From: Isoptericola halotolerans
GTDB taxonomy: Bacteria > Actinomycetota > Actinomycetes > Actinomycetales > Cellulomonadaceae
DNA length: 64,000 nt
Direction: 5' to 3'
Assembly (NCBI RefSeq): GCF_013149785.1
Contig: NZ_JABEZU010000001.1
Coordinates: 1,054,001 to 1,118,000 of the forward strand
Below the pieces are notes generated by a model, which was given only the letters and a program-made list of their open reading frames with translations, was not told where the DNA came from and did not search any database. This document shows, one piece after another, positions 1 through 6,732 of the stretch. How positions within the stretch are numbered: position 1 is the stretch's first letter; the number at the start of each line of letters is the position of its first letter. Made by a program: the position numbers and the translations under genes.

Positions 1-675
1 GGCGGGGTCGGCGACGCGGGCGTCCGCCCACCCGCTGATGCTGGTCACCCGCTGACCGGTCACGAGCACCTGGTCGGGTGCGAGGTCGCCGTGCACCACC
101 ACGGGCTGGAAGCGCCACAGGCTCACGTCCTCCAGCGCCGTCTCCCACCGACGCAGCAGGTCACGGGGGACGCGACGGGTCGCGGCGGCCTCGTCGAGCT
201 CCACGAGCCGGCGCTCCCGGTACTCGGCCGAGGTGTACGACGGCATCCCGCACGCCTCGACGAGCGCGGTCGGCAGCTCGTGGACGGCGGCGAGGGTCCG
301 GCCGAGGTCAGCCGCCAGGCCGGGGCCAGGGTGCAGCGCCGAGACGTCGAGCGGCGCACCGCCGAGCCGCTGGTGGACGACGGCGCGGCCTCCCTCGGGC
401 AGCAGGGCCGAGCCGGCGATGCGCGGCACGGCGAACGGCAGCACACCGGCGTCGACGTAGAGGTGCAGCGCCTCGAGGAGCTCGATCTCGGCCTCGAGGG
501 CAGCCCCGGCCAGAGCCGTCGTCGGTGCGCGGACCATCCACTCGTCGCCGGTGCCCGCCGTCACGACGGCGACGTCGTAGTCGCCGGGCACGTCCTCGTG
601 CCGCACGGTCCGGGCGTCGAGGCCGGGGACGGCGGCCGTCGACAACGCGGCGAGGGCGAGCTGGCTGCGGGGCAC
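1..675 (-). CDS. Phosphotransferase (APH/kinase-like fold), 3' end outside window
   Basis: The minus strand is open from a GTG at 675 through the window edge, giving 225 residues without the C-terminus. Near residue 190 the protein has VVHGDLAPDQVLV, the HGD-x4-N/Q catalytic loop of aminoglycoside/macrolide phosphotransferases and related small-molecule kinases, followed by a degenerate metal-binding segment around ISGWADA. The N-terminal half resembles the nucleotide-binding lobe of that fold. The substrate cannot be told: resistance kinase and metabolite kinase are both possible. It is divergent from nudC with only 74 bp between the starts. The GTG has no Shine-Dalgarno; TACGGT lies 6 nt upstream, so a leaderless mRNA is likely. 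Confidence 0.8.
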   Translation of the reverse strand, partial: MPRSQLALAALSTAAVPGLDARTVRHEDVPGDYDVAVVTAGTGDEWMVRAPTTALAGAALEAEIELLEALHLYVDAGVLPFAVPRIAGSALLPEGGRAVVHQRLGGAPLDVSALHPGPGLAADLGRTLAAVHELPTALVEACGMPSYTSAEYRERRLVELDEAAATRRVPRDLLRRWETALEDVSLWRFQPVVVHGDLAPDQVLVTGQRVTSISGWADARVADPA

Positions 676-681
676 CTGCCC

Positions 682-687
682 ACCGTA
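682..687 (-). promoter_or_regulatory. Putative -10 element of leaderless phosphotransferase mRNA
   Basis: TACGGT on the minus strand is followed by 6 nt and then the GTG start at 675, the spacing expected if the G of GTG is the first transcribed base. No good -35 is visible. Confidence 0.5.
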
Positions 688-736
688 GTGCGGTCACCTG
701 CCCGGGCCGGGCTGCGCGACCGGGCGTGTCCTGGCG

Positions 737-742
737 TACGGT
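737..742 (+). promoter_or_regulatory. Putative -10 element of leaderless nudC mRNA
   Basis: TACGGT followed by 7 nt and the GTG start at 750. There is no Shine-Dalgarno before the GTG, which supports a leaderless transcript. Confidence 0.5.
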
Positions 743-749
743 CGCTGCC

Positions 750-1700
750 GTGCACCCCCTCGAGCTCCCGTTCTCCCGCGCCGGACACGATCGCGCGGCC
801 CACCGCCGGGCCGAGCCGGACCTCGTGGAGCGGCTGCGCGCCGACCCGCGCACCCGGGTGCTGGTGCTGCGGGGTGGCCGCCTCGCCGTCGTCGGGCAGG
901 AGCCGCAGCGTGTCGCCCTGCTGCCGGCCGACGAGCCGGCCCGCGGTGCCGACGGGTCGTGGGCGTTCCTCGGCGAGGCGGACGGGGCCTCCTACCTCTC
1001 CCTCGTCCTGCCCGACGGCGACGAGGGGCCGCCGCAGGGAGCCGACGGGTGGGCAGGTCTGCGGCAGGTCGTGCTCGGGCAGTCCGCCGCTCTCGCGGCG
1101 GCGGAGCCGGACGTGGTGCTGGTCCACGGGCTCTCGGTGGCGGCCGTCGCGCTGGCGGGATGGCACGCCACCCACCGCAGGTGCGGGCGCTGCGGGGCCG
1201 AGACGACCGTCGTCCAGGCGGGCTGGGCACGGCGCTGCGCCGTCGACGACCGGGAGACGTACCCGCGCACGGACCCGGCGGTGATCATGGCCGTGGTGGA
1301 CGACGCCGACAGGCTGCTGCTCGGGCATGCCGCCACCTGGCCGACGGGGCGGTTCTCGACGCTCGCCGGGTTCGTCGAGGCCGGCGAGGCGCCCGAGGAC
1401 TCGGTGCGACGCGAGGTGGCGGAGGAGACCGGGGTGATGGTGGGCACGGCGCCCGGCGACGTCGTCTACCGGGGCAGCCAGGCGTGGCCGTTCCCGTCCT
1501 CCCTCATGCTCGGCTTCCGGGCACGGGCGGTGTCGACGGCGGTGCAGACCGACGACGAGGAGGTCACCGACGCGCGGTGGTTCACGCGGGACGACCTGCT
1601 CGCCGAGGTCACCTCGGGGGCTGTCGGCCTGCCGGGGCGGCACTCGATCGCTCGTGCCCTGATCGAGGAGTGGTACGGCGCGGAGCTGCCGGTCGTCTGA
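750..1700 (+). CDS. nudC: NAD(H) diphosphatase NudC (Nudix hydrolase)
   Basis: This 316-residue protein should hydrolyse NAD(H) to NMN(H) and AMP, and in some bacteria the family removes NAD caps from RNA. A zinc ribbon is visible at residues 145-163 (CGRC, later RRC); the fourth cysteine of the E. coli type is absent. The Nudix box runs from G207 to V229 with the REVAEETG core. The NudC signature follows at about 243-251 as SQAWPFPSS, with Ala where the family usually has Pro. The GTG at 750 was chosen because the protein then starts at the NUDIX-like N-terminal domain and a -10 sits 7 nt upstream; the reading frame is open further upstream but opposite the divergent kinase gene. It is convergent with mrx1. 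Confidence 0.93.
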   Translation: MHPLELPFSRAGHDRAAHRRAEPDLVERLRADPRTRVLVLRGGRLAVVGQEPQRVALLPADEPARGADGSWAFLGEADGASYLSLVLPDGDEGPPQGADGWAGLRQVVLGQSAALAAAEPDVVLVHGLSVAAVALAGWHATHRRCGRCGAETTVVQAGWARRCAVDDRETYPRTDPAVIMAVVDDADRLLLGHAATWPTGRFSTLAGFVEAGEAPEDSVRREVAEETGVMVGTAPGDVVYRGSQAWPFPSSLMLGFRARAVSTAVQTDDEEVTDARWFTRDDLLAEVTSGAVGLPGRHSIARALIEEWYGAELPVV

Positions 1701-1708
1701 GGGCCGGC

Positions 1709-1975
1709 TCAGCGCGCCAGCGCCGCCTGGACGTCCGCGAGGGACGGGTTCGTGGCGGCCGAACCGTCCGGGTAGACGACGGTCGGCACGGTCCGGTTGC
1801 CGCCGTTGACCTGCTCGACGTACTCGGCAGTCTCCGGCTGCTCCTCGATGTCGATCACCGTGTAGCCGATGCCGACGGAGCCGAGCTGGGTGCGCAGCCG
1901 GCGGCAGTACCCGCACCAGGCGGTCGAGTACATGGTGACGGTGCCGTGGTCCGGCAGAGCGGGGCGGGCGGTCAT
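1709..1975 (-). CDS. mrx1: Mycoredoxin (glutaredoxin-like, CGYC)
   Basis: A small 88-residue thioredoxin-fold protein. The redox motif WCGYC is near residue 20, followed by the cis-Pro segment TVPTVVYPDG typical of NrdH/mycoredoxin proteins. The family reduces mycothiol mixed disulfides in the cytoplasm and depends on mycothiol, which fits an actinobacterium. The ATG at 1975 has AGGAG upstream and gives the usual family length; a longer open frame to 2050 adds an Arg-rich extension with no homology and would overlap uvrD2. It is divergent from uvrD2 with 58 bp between starts, the same neighbours as in mycobacteria. Confidence 0.9.
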   Translation of the reverse strand: MTARPALPDHGTVTMYSTAWCGYCRRLRTQLGSVGIGYTVIDIEEQPETAEYVEQVNGGNRTVPTVVYPDGSAATNPSLADVQAALAR

Positions 1976-2033
1976 CGAGGTCTCCTGTGGACGGCGGGGT
2001 GGGTGTCGGCGACGCCTGCGACAATCGCAGACG

Positions 2034-4070
2034 ATGTCAGCTCTGACCAACTCCCCGGACGTCCCGCTTCATCCCGACGCCATCCTGGAGGCTCTCGACC
2101 CCGAGCAGCGCGACGTCGCGCTCGCCCTGGCGGGTCCGGTCTGCGTGCTCGCGGGTGCGGGGACCGGCAAGACCCGCGCGATCACCCATCGCATCGCCTA
2201 CGGCGTGCGGACGGGGGCCTACCCGCCCACCTCGGTGCTCGCGGTGACCTTCACGGCGCGGGCGGCGGGGGAGATGCGCACCCGGCTGCGCGAGCTGGGC
2301 GTGGCCGGGGTGCAGGCGCGGACGTTCCACGCCGCGGCGCTGCGCCAGCTCGGCTACTTCTGGCCGCGGATCGTCGGCGGAGCCCCGCCGCAGATCATGG
2401 AGCACAAGGCGCCCGCGGTCGCGGAGGCGGCGCGCCGCATCGGGGCGAGCGTGGACCGCGTGGCCGTCCGCGACCTGTCCAGCGAGGTGGAGTGGGCCAA
2501 GGTGTCGCTGGTCACCGCCGAGGACTACGTCAAGGCGGCCGCGGCCGACGACCGCCCCGCGCCGTCGGGCTACGACCACCAGACCGTCGCCCGGCTCGTC
2601 GCCGCGTACGAGGACGTCAAGACCGAGCGCGGCGTCATCGACTTCGAGGACGTGCTGCTCATGCTCGCGGACATGCTCGGCTCGCACCCGCACGTGGCCG
2701 ACCAGGTGCGGTCGCAGTACCGGCACTTCGTCGTCGACGAGTTCCAGGACGTCTCGCCGCTGCAGCAGTTCCTGCTCGACCAGTGGTTGGGGGGTCGCAA
2801 GGAGCTGTGCGTCGTGGGGGACCCCTCCCAGACCATCTACTCCTTCACGGGTGCGACGCCGCACTACCTGCTGGACTTCACGCGCACGTACCGCGACGCC
2901 CACGTGGTCCGCCTGGTGCGGGACTACCGGTCCACGCCGCAGGTGGTGCACCTGGCCAACGACGTGCTGCGGCGCGGCCGGGTGACCGGGGCGCTGGAGC
3001 TCGTGGCCCAGCGTCCGGCCGGACCGCCCGTGCGCTTCACCACGTACGACGACGACGAGTCCGAGGCGGCGGGGATCGCTGCCCGTGCCGCGCGGCTCGT
3101 CGCCGACGGTGTGCGAGCCAGCGAGATCGCGGTGCTGTACCGGACGAACGCGCAGTCCGCGGCGTTCGAGTCCGCGCTGTCCGACGCCGGGGTCAGCTAC
3201 CAGGTGCGTGGCGGCGCACGCTTCTTCCAGCGGCGGGACGTGCGCGACGCCGTCGTGCTGCTGCGTGGCGCCGCGCGGTCCGCCGACCCGGACCAGCCCA
3301 TGCCCGAGCAGGTGCGTGACGTGCTGCTGTCCGCGGGCTGGTCCGAGAAGTCGCCGGCGGTGCGCGGCGCCACGCGCGAGCGGTGGGAGGCGATGCAGGC
3401 GCTGGTCGGGCTGGCCGACGACCTCGCGTCGGCTGCGCCCGAGGACGCCCCCGCCACCCTGGCGAACCTGGTGGACGAGCTCGCCGAGCGCGCGTCCGCG
3501 CAGCACGCCCCGACGGTGGACGGCGTGACGTTGGCCTCGCTGCACGCGGCGAAGGGGCTGGAGTGGGATGCGGTGTTCCTCGCGGGGATGAGCGAGGGGT
3601 TGATGCCGATCTCCCTGGTGGAGACGGACGAGGGCGTCGCCGAGGAGCGTCGCCTGCTCTACGTCGGCGTCACACGCGCGCGCGAGCACCTCGACATCTC
3701 CTACGCGCGCTCGCGGAACCCCGGTGGGCGAGCGACGCGCAAGCGCACCCGGTTCCTCGACGGCATCTGGCCCGACGACGGCCGCGGCACACGCTCCCGG
3801 CCGTCGAAGGGTCAGGCCCGAGCCCGGCTGTCCGAGCAGGCCGACGTCCAGCTCTTCGACGCGCTGCGCGACTGGCGGCTGTCCGTCGCGCGCGAGACGG
3901 ACAAGCCCGCCTACACGGTGCTGGGCGACGCCACCCTGGCGGCGATCGCCGAGCTGCGGCCGACCTCGACGGCCCAGCTGGCGCGGATCAACGGCATCGG
4001 TCCCGCGAAGATCGATCGCTACGGCCCGACCCTGATCAGCCTGGTCGAGGCGGCTTCACCGGGAGCCTGA
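2034..4070 (+). CDS. uvrD2: ATP-dependent DNA helicase UvrD2 (SF1, HRDC)
   Basis: A 678-residue superfamily 1A 3'-5' DNA helicase. Walker A GAGTGKT is at residues 41-47, the DEAD-like motif II reads VVDEFQDV near 235, motif IV/V sequences are intact, and motif VI LLYVGVTRARE is near 545. A C-terminal HRDC domain occupies about 600-675 (LRPTSTAQLARINGIGPAKI). Mycobacterial UvrD2 has a four-cysteine zinc module between motor and HRDC; the linker here contains no cysteine at all. ATG 2034 was chosen because it directly precedes the conserved start (LDPEQRDVA) and a GACAAT -10-like element lies 8 nt upstream. The role in DNA repair is inferred from the family. Confidence 0.93.
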   Translation: MSALTNSPDVPLHPDAILEALDPEQRDVALALAGPVCVLAGAGTGKTRAITHRIAYGVRTGAYPPTSVLAVTFTARAAGEMRTRLRELGVAGVQARTFHAAALRQLGYFWPRIVGGAPPQIMEHKAPAVAEAARRIGASVDRVAVRDLSSEVEWAKVSLVTAEDYVKAAAADDRPAPSGYDHQTVARLVAAYEDVKTERGVIDFEDVLLMLADMLGSHPHVADQVRSQYRHFVVDEFQDVSPLQQFLLDQWLGGRKELCVVGDPSQTIYSFTGATPHYLLDFTRTYRDAHVVRLVRDYRSTPQVVHLANDVLRRGRVTGALELVAQRPAGPPVRFTTYDDDESEAAGIAARAARLVADGVRASEIAVLYRTNAQSAAFESALSDAGVSYQVRGGARFFQRRDVRDAVVLLRGAARSADPDQPMPEQVRDVLLSAGWSEKSPAVRGATRERWEAMQALVGLADDLASAAPEDAPATLANLVDELAERASAQHAPTVDGVTLASLHAAKGLEWDAVFLAGMSEGLMPISLVETDEGVAEERRLLYVGVTRAREHLDISYARSRNPGGRATRKRTRFLDGIWPDDGRGTRSRPSKGQARARLSEQADVQLFDALRDWRLSVARETDKPAYTVLGDATLAAIAELRPTSTAQLARINGIGPAKIDRYGPTLISLVEAASPGA

Positions 4071-4090
4071 GCGGGACACGAGAAGTCGTC

Positions 4091-4141
4091 CGAAAAAAAG
4101 TCGGAAAAAGATGTGGCGAGCCCGGCGTGGGCGTCTATGCT
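4091..4141 (+). promoter_or_regulatory. Putative WhiB7-autoregulated promoter of whiB7
   Basis: A TATGCT -10 lies at 4136-4141. The -35 region (about 4112-4118) is poor, but two A-tracts, at 4092-4099 and 4104-4108, sit directly upstream of it. WhiB7 promoters are known to carry an AT-rich block just before a weak -35, contacted by the AT-hook of WhiB7 bound to the primary sigma factor. In sequence this GC-rich the A-tracts stand out. Autoregulation is inferred. Confidence 0.6.
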
Positions 4142-4145
4142 CGTC

Positions 4146-4193
4146 ATGACCGAGTTGGAGCGGTGCCTGCCGAGAGGCAGGGACCCGAGATGA
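4146..4193 (+). other. 15-codon leader ORF / tetraloop hairpin at 5' end of whiB7 leader
   Basis: An ATG at 4146, only 4 nt after the -10, opens a 15-codon frame ending at 4193. Inside it, CCTGCC and GGCAGG (4166-4171 and 4176-4181) form a 6-bp stem with a GAGA tetraloop. It may be a leaderless mini-ORF or simply a 5' stabilising hairpin. Confidence 0.3.
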
Positions 4194-4212
4194 CGAAGGA
4201 GGTGGGCACGAG

Positions 4213-4383
4213 ATGGACATCAAGACGACGCAGCTGATGGGCGGCACGTACGTCGCGGCAGGGGACACCTCTGCCCTGGGCGCACTCGTGCCGGCCTTCC
4301 GCATCCGTACGCGTCACGGCGCTGGGGCTTCCCTCGTCGATCTCGCACCCGACTCCGTCTCCTGGAGACCACCGGTCATCTGA
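4213..4383 (+). CDS. whiB7 leader peptide (upstream ORF, 56 aa)
   Basis: A 57-codon ORF with a strong Shine-Dalgarno (AAGGAGG, 4196-4202, 10 nt before ATG) placed in the long whiB7 leader. The peptide begins MDIKTTQLMGG and has no recognisable domain. Its stop codon is 7 nt before a strong hairpin at 4391-4421. Known whiB7/wblC leaders in mycobacteria and streptomycetes carry an uORF whose translation controls read-through into the regulator when ribosome-targeting drugs are present; position, length and hairpin here fit that arrangement. The peptide sequence itself may matter little. Confidence 0.7.
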   Translation: MDIKTTQLMGGTYVAAGDTSALGALVPAFRIRTRHGAGASLVDLAPDSVSWRPPVI

Positions 4384-4390
4384 CCGATCC

Positions 4391-4421
4391 AGGCCGCGGA
4401 GTCCACCGGGACCCGCGGCCT
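4391..4421 (+). terminator. Attenuator hairpin in whiB7 leader
   Basis: AGGCCGCGG (4391-4399) pairs with CCGCGGCCT (4413-4421), and after a bulged A an inner GTCC/GGAC stem closes an ACCG loop: 13 bp in all. The tail TCGTCATCT is moderately T-rich. It lies just after the leader ORF stop and 128 nt before whiB7, as expected for a transcription attenuator. Confidence 0.65.
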
Positions 4422-4444
4422 TCGTCATCTCCCCACCGGGAGAG

Positions 4445-4495
4445 CGGCCATCGTTGGCCGGACGATCCGTCCCTCTCACAGCAGAGGGTCGTCCG
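4445..4495 (+). promoter_or_regulatory. Overlapping secondary hairpins before whiB7
   Basis: CGGCCA/TGGCCG (4445-4460, TCGT loop) competes for bases 4459-4460 with a larger hairpin: CGGACGA with TCGTCCG (4459-4465, 4489-4495) stacked on CCCTCT/AGAGGG (4471-4476, 4483-4488). The two cannot fully coexist, which suggests a switching leader. Confidence 0.4.
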
Positions 4496-4549
4496 CAGGT
4501 CCTGAACACCGACGTTCACACCACACCCAGGACCTGACGGAGGAACATC

Positions 4550-4921
4550 GTGCGTCTCGCACAGCTGTTGGACGAGCGGCTGCTCGACGCTACCCCCGCC
4601 GGTGGCACCAGTCGCTGGACCCCCCATCAACCGGTGGCGCAGAGCCCCGAGGAGGCCGCCGAGCTCGAACGGCAGTTCGCGGCCCTCCTGCCCTGCCGTA
4701 CCAACGACCCCGAGCTCTGGTTCGCCGAGCACACCGACCAGGTGGAACGGGCCAAGGCGCTCTGTCGCGCCTGCCCGCTGCAGCGTGGCTGCCTGGCTGG
4801 CGCCCTCGAGCGGTCGGAGCCGTGGGGAGTCTGGGGCGGCGAGGTGTTCGTCGACGGCGTCGTCGTCGCCCGTAAGCGGGGACGTGGGCGCCCTCGCAAG
4901 ACCGACCAGGCGGCCGCCTGA
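4550..4921 (+). CDS. whiB7: Transcriptional regulator WhiB7
   Basis: A 123-residue Wbl iron-sulfur protein. The cluster ligands are C49, C72, C75 and C81 (C-x22-C-x2-C-x5-C), followed by the EPWGVWGG turn at 90-97 that docks on sigma region 4. The basic tail at 110-117, RGRGRPRK, is an AT-hook, the feature that separates WhiB7 from other Wbl proteins. Family members activate intrinsic resistance genes (efflux, ribosome protection, drug modification) on translational stress. The GTG start has GGAGG 6 nt upstream. Control is probably by the leader uORF/attenuator and by autoactivation. Neighbours (uvrD2, ThiF-like, peptidase) match the mycobacterial locus. Confidence 0.93.
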   Translation: MRLAQLLDERLLDATPAGGTSRWTPHQPVAQSPEEAAELERQFAALLPCRTNDPELWFAEHTDQVERAKALCRACPLQRGCLAGALERSEPWGVWGGEVFVDGVVVARKRGRGRPRKTDQAAA

Positions 4922-4929
4922 ACCGATCC

Positions 4930-4962
4930 GATGCCCCGCGAGGTCGTACCTCGCGGGGCATC
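4930..4962. terminator. Bidirectional hairpin between whiB7 and the ThiF-like gene
   Basis: A perfect 14-bp stem (4930-4943 with 4949-4962) with a 5-nt TCGTA loop, 8 nt after the whiB7 stop and 17 nt past the convergent gene's stop. There is no U-run. Confidence 0.75.
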
Positions 4963-4979
4963 CCCATCCCCGAGACCGG

Positions 4980-6032
4980 CTAGCCCGGTGGCGTCGTGCA
5001 CGGGCAGGCCGGGTGCACCGGTACCGGTCGGACCCGCGGGAGCGCCTCCGGGAGCGTCACCTCGACCACGGCGCCGGCCGAGGCCGGCCGCGCACCGTCG
5101 AGATGGGCCAGCACCTGGCCCGTCACGAGGGCAGCGGCAGTGACGGACAGCACCGTCTCCTGCCCGGGGTCGCCCGGCACCTCGGCGAGCTGGCCGACCA
5201 TCGACGGCCAGCGGCCGTCGGCGTCGGTGGCGTGCCGGTGCCAGCAGGCCGTGCACGCGGTGGTGCCGGGCAGCACGAACGGCCCAAGCGTCACGTCGGC
5301 CTCTCCGACGACCACCGGCAGGTGGGGGATGTCGGAGCTCATCAGCAGGGTGAACGTCTCCGGTCGGGCGACCCGGTCGCTGACCACCACGACGGCGTCC
5401 GGAGGTTCGTCCTCGTGCCACGTCCTGGCCACGGTCGTGCGCGGGTACCGGGTCCGGAGCGCCTCCTGGAGGCGGCCTGCGCGGCGGCAGCCCACGTCCG
5501 TCTGCCGGTAGGTCCCCGTCCCGAGGTCCGTGAGCCGGACCGAGGAGTCGTCGTCGAGCAGGAGCGTGCCGACGCCGGCGGTCGCGAGGTGAGCGGCGAC
5601 CAGGGCGCCGATCCGACCGAGTCCGCTCACCCCGACCGAGCGCAGGGCGCGCTTCGCCAACGTCACCATGCCACCGCCGTCGGGCAGCAGCGCGCCCAGC
5701 ACCGGGGCGTCTGCCGCCCCGCCCGCCGTCGAGAGCACGTCGGGCGTGCGCCGGGCGGGGCGGACGAGGAAGCCGCAGCCGGCGAGCAGGGCGCCGATCT
5801 CCTCGCGCCGGTCCTCGTCGACCCCGAAGCGGGCGGCGGTGCGCTCGAGGGAGGCGTGCGGGGTGCCGGCGGTGGCCGCGAGCCAGCGGGACTCGGCCTC
5901 GTCGAGCCCCGACAGGACGAGCGACCAGCGTGGGTCGGTGCCGAGCTGGACCTCCCCACGGCCCCGGTCCAGCACCGGTGCCCCGGGTCGCAGCCTCAGC
6001 TCGGCCGGGCGGGGCCCGCTGGTTGATGCCAT
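4980..6032 (-). CDS. ThiF/E1-like adenylyltransferase-family protein
   Basis: A 350-residue protein with an N-terminal winged-helix-like region (about 1-110) and a ThiF/MoeB/E1-type Rossmann domain from about 125. The nucleotide loop is VGVSGLGRIG, followed by LLDDDSSVRLTDLG, where the acidic residues would bind Mg-ATP. A structural zinc site is suggested by CTACWHRH (about residue 270) and HPACPC at the C-terminus. E1-like proteins activate the C-terminus of a small carrier protein or a RiPP precursor; no such partner is seen nearby, so the substrate is unknown. Related genes sit next to whiB7 in other actinobacteria, where they are usually called ThiF family or cyclodehydratase-like. It is convergent with whiB7. 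Confidence 0.8.
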   Translation of the reverse strand: MASTSGPRPAELRLRPGAPVLDRGRGEVQLGTDPRWSLVLSGLDEAESRWLAATAGTPHASLERTAARFGVDEDRREEIGALLAGCGFLVRPARRTPDVLSTAGGAADAPVLGALLPDGGGMVTLAKRALRSVGVSGLGRIGALVAAHLATAGVGTLLLDDDSSVRLTDLGTGTYRQTDVGCRRAGRLQEALRTRYPRTTVARTWHEDEPPDAVVVVSDRVARPETFTLLMSSDIPHLPVVVGEADVTLGPFVLPGTTACTACWHRHATDADGRWPSMVGQLAEVPGDPGQETVLSVTAAALVTGQVLAHLDGARPASAGAVVEVTLPEALPRVRPVPVHPACPCTTPPG

Positions 6033-6074
6033 GCAGGCACGATGGCACGTGGTCGCTCAGGTCCGCCGAGTCCC

Positions 6075-6089
6075 TCCACAGGGTGTGGA
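6075..6089. repeat. Palindrome TCCACA-N3-TGTGGA
   Basis: A perfect inverted repeat in the divergent region between the ThiF-like gene and the metallopeptidase. The same half-sites with the same 3-bp spacer occur at 28943-28957. It may be a protein-binding site. Confidence 0.4.
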
Positions 6090-6162
6090 CCGGGTGCCAG
6101 GACGACGGGGTGCCGCCCGGCGCCGGCGTGTGTCACGGCTCACGGTTCAGGCCTGCTCCCGG

Positions 6163-6168
6163 TATGGT
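6163..6168 (+). promoter_or_regulatory. Putative -10 of leaderless metallopeptidase mRNA
   Basis: TATGGT, then 6 nt, then the GTG start at 6175, with no Shine-Dalgarno. Confidence 0.5.
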
Positions 6169-6174
6169 CAGGGT

Positions 6175-6723
6175 GTGGCCCGCGACACGTTGCCGTCCGT
6201 CGAGGTCCGGCGGAGCCGTCGTCGGACTGCGACGGTCAGCGCCTTCCGCGACGGCGATCGCACCGTCGTGGCCATCCCCGCGCGCTTCTCGCGCGCTCAG
6301 GAACGCGAGTGGGTCGAGAAGATGGTCGCCCGGCTCGAGGACAAGGAGCGCCGCCGCCGCCCCTCGGACGCCGAGCTCATGGAGCGGGCGCAGGACCTGT
6401 CGGTGAAGTACCTGGACGGCCGCGCGCGCGCCACGAGCGTGCGATGGGTCAGCAACCAGGAACGACGCTGGGGGTCGTGCACGCTGGTCGATGCCTCGAT
6501 CAGACTCTCGACGCGTCTGCAGGGCATGCCCGAGTGGGTCATCGACTACGTGCTGCTGCACGAGCTCGCACACCTGCTGCACGCCGGGCACGGGCCCGAC
6601 TTCTGGAAGCTGCTGGAGACCTACCCGCGCACCGAACGAGCCCGGGGGTTTCTCGAGGGCGTCGCGTTCACCAGCGACGGCTCACGCGAGGAGGACGCCG
6701 ACTCCGGCTCGTCGGCGTCCTGA
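6175..6723 (+). CDS. YgjP/SprT-like metallopeptidase (DUF45)
   Basis: A 182-residue protein with the zinc motif HELAH near residue 130 (VLLHELAHLLHAGHGPDFW), the third ligand being the His of HGPDFW. This arrangement is that of the YgjP/DUF45 group, related to SprT and WSS1 proteases; some members were reported as nucleotide hydrolases, so the true activity is open. The preceding SVRWVSNQERRWGSCT segment is also a family hallmark. The GTG at 6175 was preferred because a -10 lies 6 nt upstream and the family domain starts right after it; longer open frame upstream overlaps the divergent gene. The tail is acidic and low complexity. Confidence 0.85.
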   Translation: MARDTLPSVEVRRSRRRTATVSAFRDGDRTVVAIPARFSRAQEREWVEKMVARLEDKERRRRPSDAELMERAQDLSVKYLDGRARATSVRWVSNQERRWGSCTLVDASIRLSTRLQGMPEWVIDYVLLHELAHLLHAGHGPDFWKLLETYPRTERARGFLEGVAFTSDGSREEDADSGSSAS

Positions 6724-6732
6724 CCCCCCGCC

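Noticed and set aside
959-3319. Long plus-strand open frame of 786 codons across nudC, mrx1 and uvrD2
   Set aside because: It runs out of frame through three well-identified genes and its protein is Arg/Ala/Gly repetitive, as expected for shadow frames in GC-rich DNA.
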